A DNA stretch of 16,570 nt, taken from NCBI GenBank assembly GCA_964577215.1, contig CAZNYK010000094.1, positions 1 through 16,570 on the forward strand. The letters are read 5' to 3'. Made by a program: the position numbers and the translations under genes. How positions within the stretch are numbered: the stretch's first letter is position 1; each line of letters opens with the position of its first letter. Shown piece by piece: positions 12,633 through 16,570 of the stretch. The stretch comes from UBA2329 sp964577215 (GTDB taxonomy: Bacteria > Bacteroidota > Bacteroidia > Chitinophagales > Saprospiraceae). Below the pieces are notes generated by a model. That model was not told where the DNA came from, did no database searches, and was given only the letters and a program-made list of their open reading frames with translations.

Positions 12633-14435
12633 GTGCAAGTTTCATTGAGATCATACCTGCTATACCGCATTTTTCCTTTCCTCAGATGGTGGCCCGAAGT
12701 GAATCGCCGTACCGTGCGGGCCGACCTGATGGCAGGCTTGACGGGAGCGATCATCGTATTGCCTCAGGGTATCGCGTTTGCCACTATCGCGGGTTTGCCA
12801 CCGGTGTACGGCCTGTACACCGCTATGGTCACCCCGATCATCGCGGCGCTTTGGGGCTCCTCCAAGCATCTGGTATCCGGCCCTACTACGGCCATATCCT
12901 TAGTGATTTTTGCAACCGTAGGCAAGTTGGCGCTTCCCGGTACGCCGGGATTCATTGAGTATGCACTGACGATTACCCTGCTGGCCGGTGTCTTCCAGTT
13001 GGCTTTAGGGCTGAGCAGAATGGGCACCCTGATCAATTTTGTATCTCACGTAGTGGTGGTAGGATTTACCGCCGGGGCGGCCTTGCTCATCATGTTCAGC
13101 CAGTTGAAACACCTCCTTGGCCTTTCGCTGCCGTCAGTTCCCTCTTTGGCGGAGAGCCTCCAGGCCATCGTCCAAAATGCCGGCCGGATCAATTACTACG
13201 CAGTGGCAACAGGTTTGTTTGCGCTTTTGACAGCCATTCTTTCAAAGAAATTTATTCCCCGGATCCCCAACCTTTTGGTCGCGTTGGTGCTGAGCGCCGT
13301 ATTGGCGTACGTTTTTGGCGGAGAGCGTGTGGGACTGAGATTAGTGGGCGAAGTACACGGCGCATTGCCTCCCCTGCATCTCCCCAAACTGTCTGTGACG
13401 GCTTTTTCGGTCATGGCCCAGAGCGCATTTGCCATAGCGCTCCTGGGGTTGATAGAAGCAGTGGCCATAGCGCGGTCCATTGCCACCCAATCCCAACAGG
13501 AAATTGACAACAACCAGGAGTTTATCGGCCAGGGATTGTCGAATATCATAGGTAGTTTTTTCTCATGCTACGCAGGCTCCGGCTCTTTCACCCGTTCAGG
13601 CGTCAATTATACGGCGGGGGCCAAAACGCCTTTGGCAGCCATTTTTGCTGCCTTGTTACTGGTACTGATCGTGTTGTTTGTGGCGCCTTTGATCAAGTTT
13701 ATCCCTTTGGCAGGCATGGCCGGCGTCATCATGGTAGTGGGTTTCAATCTCATTGATTTCCACTTCATGAAAACCGTGTTGAAAGCCAGCAAGCGGCAGG
13801 GCGCCGTCATGATCATTACGTTTATGGCCACCCTTTTCCTCGAACTGGAGTATGCCGTTTTTATCGGCGTCCTTTTTTCGCTTATTTTTTACCTGCAACG
13901 CACTTCCTCGCCCAATGTTGCCGTGATTGCGCCCGACCCGGAAGCTCCCAACCGCCGGTTCACCTACCTGAAGCGCAAACATCTGGAGCAATGCCCGCAA
14001 CTGAAGATGCTGCGCATCGACGATTCCATTTTTTTCGGCTCCATCGCCCATGTTTCTGCTGAGATCAAACGCCTGACGGAAGTGGAAGATCCCCAGGTCA
14101 CCCATCTTTTGCTCATGTGCAAGGGGGTCAATTTCATTGACGTAGCCGGCTCGGAATGGTGCGTGCAGGAGGCCCGGCGCTGGGAGCGCAAAGGCGGCGG
14201 TCTATTCTTTTCCGGTCTGAAAATTATCGCCCAGGATGTGCTCATCAAAGGCGGCTTCAAAAAAGAGATTGGAGAAGACCACTTCTTCCAAAACAAAGAA
14301 GAAGCGATTCCTCATATTTATGCGCTCCTCAACAAGGATATCTGCGCTACTTGCGACAAGCGCATTTTCCTGGAGTGCGGGCCGAAGCCGCAGCTCGCCG
14401 AAGCCGGCGCCGCTCAGGAGAAAGGGGCGGGATGA
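12633..14435 (+). CDS. SulP family anion transporter with STAS domain
   Basis: SulP proteins move sulfate, bicarbonate or other inorganic anions across the inner membrane. The 600-residue product has a membrane domain to about residue 430 with the family motifs LPQGIAFATIAGLPPVYGLY, GSSKHLVSGPTTAIS and CYAGSGSFTRSGVNYTAGAK. A cytoplasmic STAS domain follows (about 450-565) containing LLLMCKGVNFIDVAGSEW. A short cysteine-containing tail, DICATCDKRIFLEC, ends the protein. The start is GTG 12633, the first possible start after an in-frame TAA at 12627, and it gives a normal N-terminus. Upstream, TAACTTCG (12590-12597) matches seven of eight positions of the -7 consensus box, without a good -33. 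The transported ion cannot be deduced; no sulfate assimilation or carbonic anhydrase gene is adjacent. Confidence 0.94.
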   Translation: MQVSLRSYLLYRIFPFLRWWPEVNRRTVRADLMAGLTGAIIVLPQGIAFATIAGLPPVYGLYTAMVTPIIAALWGSSKHLVSGPTTAISLVIFATVGKLALPGTPGFIEYALTITLLAGVFQLALGLSRMGTLINFVSHVVVVGFTAGAALLIMFSQLKHLLGLSLPSVPSLAESLQAIVQNAGRINYYAVATGLFALLTAILSKKFIPRIPNLLVALVLSAVLAYVFGGERVGLRLVGEVHGALPPLHLPKLSVTAFSVMAQSAFAIALLGLIEAVAIARSIATQSQQEIDNNQEFIGQGLSNIIGSFFSCYAGSGSFTRSGVNYTAGAKTPLAAIFAALLLVLIVLFVAPLIKFIPLAGMAGVIMVVGFNLIDFHFMKTVLKASKRQGAVMIITFMATLFLELEYAVFIGVLFSLIFYLQRTSSPNVAVIAPDPEAPNRRFTYLKRKHLEQCPQLKMLRIDDSIFFGSIAHVSAEIKRLTEVEDPQVTHLLLMCKGVNFIDVAGSEWCVQEARRWERKGGGLFFSGLKIIAQDVLIKGGFKKEIGEDHFFQNKEEAIPHIYALLNKDICATCDKRIFLECGPKPQLAEAGAAQEKGAG

Positions 14436-14464
14436 AACGCTTTCAGGGGCTTTTATAAAATCCA

Positions 14465-14477
14465 ATGAACGGTTCAT
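14465..14477. repeat. Small palindrome downstream of the SulP gene
   Basis: ATGAAC (14465-14470) and GTTCAT (14472-14477) are perfectly complementary around one base, and an A-run follows at 14482-14489. It could be an operator for the ABC genes or a weak end-of-transcript structure. The rest of the 156-bp gap between the SulP and ABC ATPase genes has no clear promoter box or gene. Confidence 0.3.
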
Positions 14478-14591
14478 CCTGAAAAAAAATCTCTACCCTG
14501 CATAGGGGGCATCCCTTATCCTCCGCATCTTTACAACGCTATGGCTCAATAACGGCCAAGCCTTTGTGTCAACAGCACAGCACCCCGCCGA

Positions 14592-15293
14592 ATGATCAAA
14601 CTGCGCGACATCAGGAAAACCTATCAGATCGGGCCGAACCGCATGGAAGTGCTCAAAGGCATAGACTTAGACATCGAGGCCGGCGACTTTATCTCCATCA
14701 TGGGTTCCTCCGGCTCCGGCAAGTCCACCCTGCTCAACATCATCGGAATCTTAGACGAACACGATCACGGCGAGTATTACCTCGACGGCAGGCTCATTCA
14801 AGGCTTGAGCCAGACCGAAGCGGCGCAGTACCGCAACCGATTCATCGGCTTCGTGTTCCAGTCTTTCAACCTCCTGCCTTTCAAGACCGCGCTTGAAAAC
14901 GTGGCACTGCCGCTGTACTACCAGAACGTAGAACGCCAGAAGCGCCGGAAGACCGCATTGGAATACTTGGACATGGTGGGGCTGGCCGACTGGGCCGACC
15001 ACCTGCCCACGCAGATGTCGGGCGGGCAACAACAACGCGTAGCCATTGCCCGGGCGCTTATTGCGCAACCCAAAGTGATCTTGGCCGATGAACCGACTGG
15101 GGCATTGGACACGCAAAATTCCTACGAAGTAATGGAATTATTCAAAAACGTGAACCGGCAGGGCATCACCGTGCTCATCGTCACCCACGAAAAAGATATT
15201 TCCGAGATGACCCGGCGCGTTATCCGATTGCGCGACGGTCGCATCGAATCCGAGCGAATAAACGGTATCGCAGCGATCTCCGCTGCCTGGTAA
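14592..15293 (+). CDS. ABC transporter ATP-binding protein (MacB/LolD type)
   Basis: This is the ATPase subunit of an ABC exporter or lipoprotein/peptide mechanotransmission complex. All motifs are present in the 233-residue product: Walker A GSSGSGKST (38-46), Q-loop in FVFQSFNLLPF, signature MSGGQQQRVAIARAL (142 onward), Walker B VILADEPTGALD (Asp166, Glu167), and the switch histidine 199 in VTHEKD. These are typical of the MacB/LolD/FtsE group. The permease starts 12 bp downstream, so the two are almost certainly one transcript. The C-terminal stretch after the last family strand (INGIAAISAAW) is short and unremarkable. The substrate is unknown; a membrane fusion protein gene, if any, would lie outside the window. 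Confidence 0.95.
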   Translation: MIKLRDIRKTYQIGPNRMEVLKGIDLDIEAGDFISIMGSSGSGKSTLLNIIGILDEHDHGEYYLDGRLIQGLSQTEAAQYRNRFIGFVFQSFNLLPFKTALENVALPLYYQNVERQKRRKTALEYLDMVGLADWADHLPTQMSGGQQQRVAIARALIAQPKVILADEPTGALDTQNSYEVMELFKNVNRQGITVLIVTHEKDISEMTRRVIRLRDGRIESERINGIAAISAAW

Positions 15294-15305
15294 AAGTTGA
15301 CCTGT

Positions 15306-16532
15306 ATGTTTGATTGGGATAAATGGCAGGAAATTCTGAGCTCTATCCGCCGCCACAAGCTGCGCACGGCTCTTACGGCCCTCGGCGTCTTTTGGGGGAT
15401 TTTCATGCTGGTCATCCTTTTAGCTGCCGGCAGGGGGCTGCAAAACGGAATAGAGCACGAATTCCGCGATCAGGCGGAGAATACCGTTTGGGTAAACCAG
15501 GGACTTACTTCCATTCCTTACAACGGGTTGCCCGAAGGGCGGCAAATCCGCTTTTCCAACGCCGATTTTGAACTATTGGCCGGGGAGTTTGAAGAGATAC
15601 GCCATATCTCCGGGCGCTTTTTCGTGGCGGGCAGCTACACGGTCAACTACGGTCAAAAAAGTCTGTCCTTCAGCGTGCGCGGCATTCAGCCCGACTACCG
15701 CATCATCGAAAATATAGAATTGCAAAGCGGTCGCTACATCAACGAAACTGACGTACGCGACAAGCGAAAGGTGGCTGTTATCGGCCGCAGCGTCCGGGAG
15801 GAGCTTTTTGGCGAGGAAGACCCGGTCGGCAGGCGTATCCGCATCGGCGATATTGTATTTCACGTGGTCGGCATTTACACGGATCAGGGCAGGCAAGACG
15901 AGGAGCGCTTCGTCTATATTCCGCTTTCCACCGCACAGGCCGTTTTTGCCGGCCGCGACGACGTGCATCAGATTATGTTCAGCACACAGGACATGCAACA
16001 GAACGAAATAGAGGCCTTTATGACCCGGCTGCGGGGGCTGCTGGCCCGCCGGCACCAGTTTGACCCCGAAGACAGGCGGGCGGTAAGCATGTTCAATACC
16101 GCAGAGGAGTATCTTACTTTTATGAACCTCTTCGCCTCCATTCGCCTCTTTGTGTGGTTCATCGGCTTGGGCAGCATCACTGCGGGTATCATCGGCGTGA
16201 GCAACATCATGCTGATCGCAGTGAAAGACCGCGCGAAAGAGATCGGCATCCGCAAGGCCATGGGCGCCACCCCGGCTTCTATTGTCAGCATGGTATTGCA
16301 GGAAGCGCTGCTCATCACAGCCTTGGCCGGTTACCTGGGCCTCCTGGCGGGGGTTGCCGCTATCGGGCTTATCGAACAGGTGGCAGTGGAATATTTTCGC
16401 AACCCGCGCGTGGATATCGGCGTGGGTGTCGCCGCCACCCTGGTACTCATCGCAGCGGGCTTGCTGGCAGGGTGGATGCCGGCGCGGCAAGCGGCAAGGA
16501 TCAACCCGGTGGAGGCGATGAGAGGGGGGTGA
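15306..16532 (+). CDS. ABC transporter permease (MacB/FtsX type)
   Basis: This is the membrane partner of the ATPase immediately upstream. The 408-residue product has one N-terminal membrane helix (about 27-45, FWGIFMLVILLAAGRG), a large periplasmic MacB-PCD-type domain (about 50-270), and three C-terminal helices (about 275-300, 325-358, 372-393) forming the FtsX domain. The coupling region VKDRAKEIGIRKAMGATP and the ending MPARQAARINPVEAMRGG are classic for the family. I chose ATG 15306; a TTG at 15297 would add three residues. Half-size transporters of this type work as homodimers with two ATPases, or beside a second permease gene, which could lie just beyond the window. A GATTTAC array begins 5 bp after the stop. 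Confidence 0.95.
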   Translation: MFDWDKWQEILSSIRRHKLRTALTALGVFWGIFMLVILLAAGRGLQNGIEHEFRDQAENTVWVNQGLTSIPYNGLPEGRQIRFSNADFELLAGEFEEIRHISGRFFVAGSYTVNYGQKSLSFSVRGIQPDYRIIENIELQSGRYINETDVRDKRKVAVIGRSVREELFGEEDPVGRRIRIGDIVFHVVGIYTDQGRQDEERFVYIPLSTAQAVFAGRDDVHQIMFSTQDMQQNEIEAFMTRLRGLLARRHQFDPEDRRAVSMFNTAEEYLTFMNLFASIRLFVWFIGLGSITAGIIGVSNIMLIAVKDRAKEIGIRKAMGATPASIVSMVLQEALLITALAGYLGLLAGVAAIGLIEQVAVEYFRNPRVDIGVGVAATLVLIAAGLLAGWMPARQAARINPVEAMRGG

Positions 16533-16537
16533 ATTAA

Positions 16538-16570
16538 GATTTACGATTTACGATTTACGATTTACGATTT
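16538..16570. repeat. GATTTAC heptamer array, cut by the window end
   Basis: Four perfect GATTTAC units (16538-16565) and a partial GATTT reach the last base of the window. The array starts 5 bp after the permease stop. Its unit shares the GATT start with the GATTGAT/GATTTTT array at the other end of the window. Confidence 0.93.

Noticed and set aside
12599..12958. ATG-started ORF of 119 codons before the SulP gene
   Set aside because: It is a different frame over the SulP N-terminus, whose motifs are clear in the GTG-started frame.
15573..16490. Minus-strand ORF of 305 codons opposite the permease
   Set aside because: It is a mirror of the well-supported permease gene, rich in His, Asp and Ala as GC-rich shadows are, with no recognisable domain.

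Overview
The window looks like a chromosomal segment of a Bacteroidota bacterium, most likely a relative of the Saprospiraceae. It may be a draft or metagenome-derived scaffold, because a run of exactly 100 Ns (12370-12469) sits inside a simple repeat. Supporting signs are the fused DAHP synthase/chorismate mutase, lipoproteins with Bacteroidota-like signal peptides, several TAnnTTTG promoter boxes, an almost complete lack of Shine-Dalgarno sites (rpsU is the exception), and many short intergenic tandem repeats. The lineage is inferred from gene content and signals, not from a database match.

Layout. (1) 133-3384, plus strand: aromatic amino acid genes, namely a class I/II aminotransferase, prephenate dehydrogenase (tyrA, ATGA overlap) and DAHP synthase-chorismate mutase. 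(2) 3501-5129: groEL without groES, behind a sigma-54-like promoter. (3) 5348-5548: rpsU (bS21) as a single-gene unit with its own promoter, a strong Shine-Dalgarno and a hairpin terminator. (4) 5667-6986: a phenylacetate-CoA ligase family enzyme. (5) 7101-9989, minus strand: a KAS III (FabH-like) enzyme, an unknown 120-residue protein and a NamZ/DUF1343 lipoprotein. (6) 10015-11430, plus strand: a DnaQ-type exonuclease fused to the N-terminal half of UvrC, overlapping tail to tail with a glycerophosphodiester phosphodiesterase lipoprotein (minus, 11399-12295). (7) The assembly gap, then a SulP anion transporter (12633-14435), an ABC ATPase and its MacB/FtsX-type permease (14592-16532).

The genes are mostly ordinary housekeeping functions; I found no defence island, phage, integrase, tRNA or CRISPR. 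The unusual layer is repetitive DNA. Five separate intergenic arrays with unrelated sequences (24-91, 5130-5246, 7068-7102, 12322-12496, 16538-16570) all have a 7-bp unit, and three of them start or end at or within a few bases of a stop codon. Separately, five copies of a 17-bp palindrome lie inside the 3' end of the aminotransferase gene, all in the same reading frame, adding a tail of about 45 residues that reads AERSSA or related hexapeptides. These two patterns are the best candidates for something under-described.

The aromatic genes would act together: the DAHP synthase-chorismate mutase controls entry to the shikimate pathway and makes prephenate, TyrA converts prephenate to 4-hydroxyphenylpyruvate, and the aminotransferase probably completes tyrosine and phenylalanine. 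A prephenate dehydratase may lie just upstream of the window.
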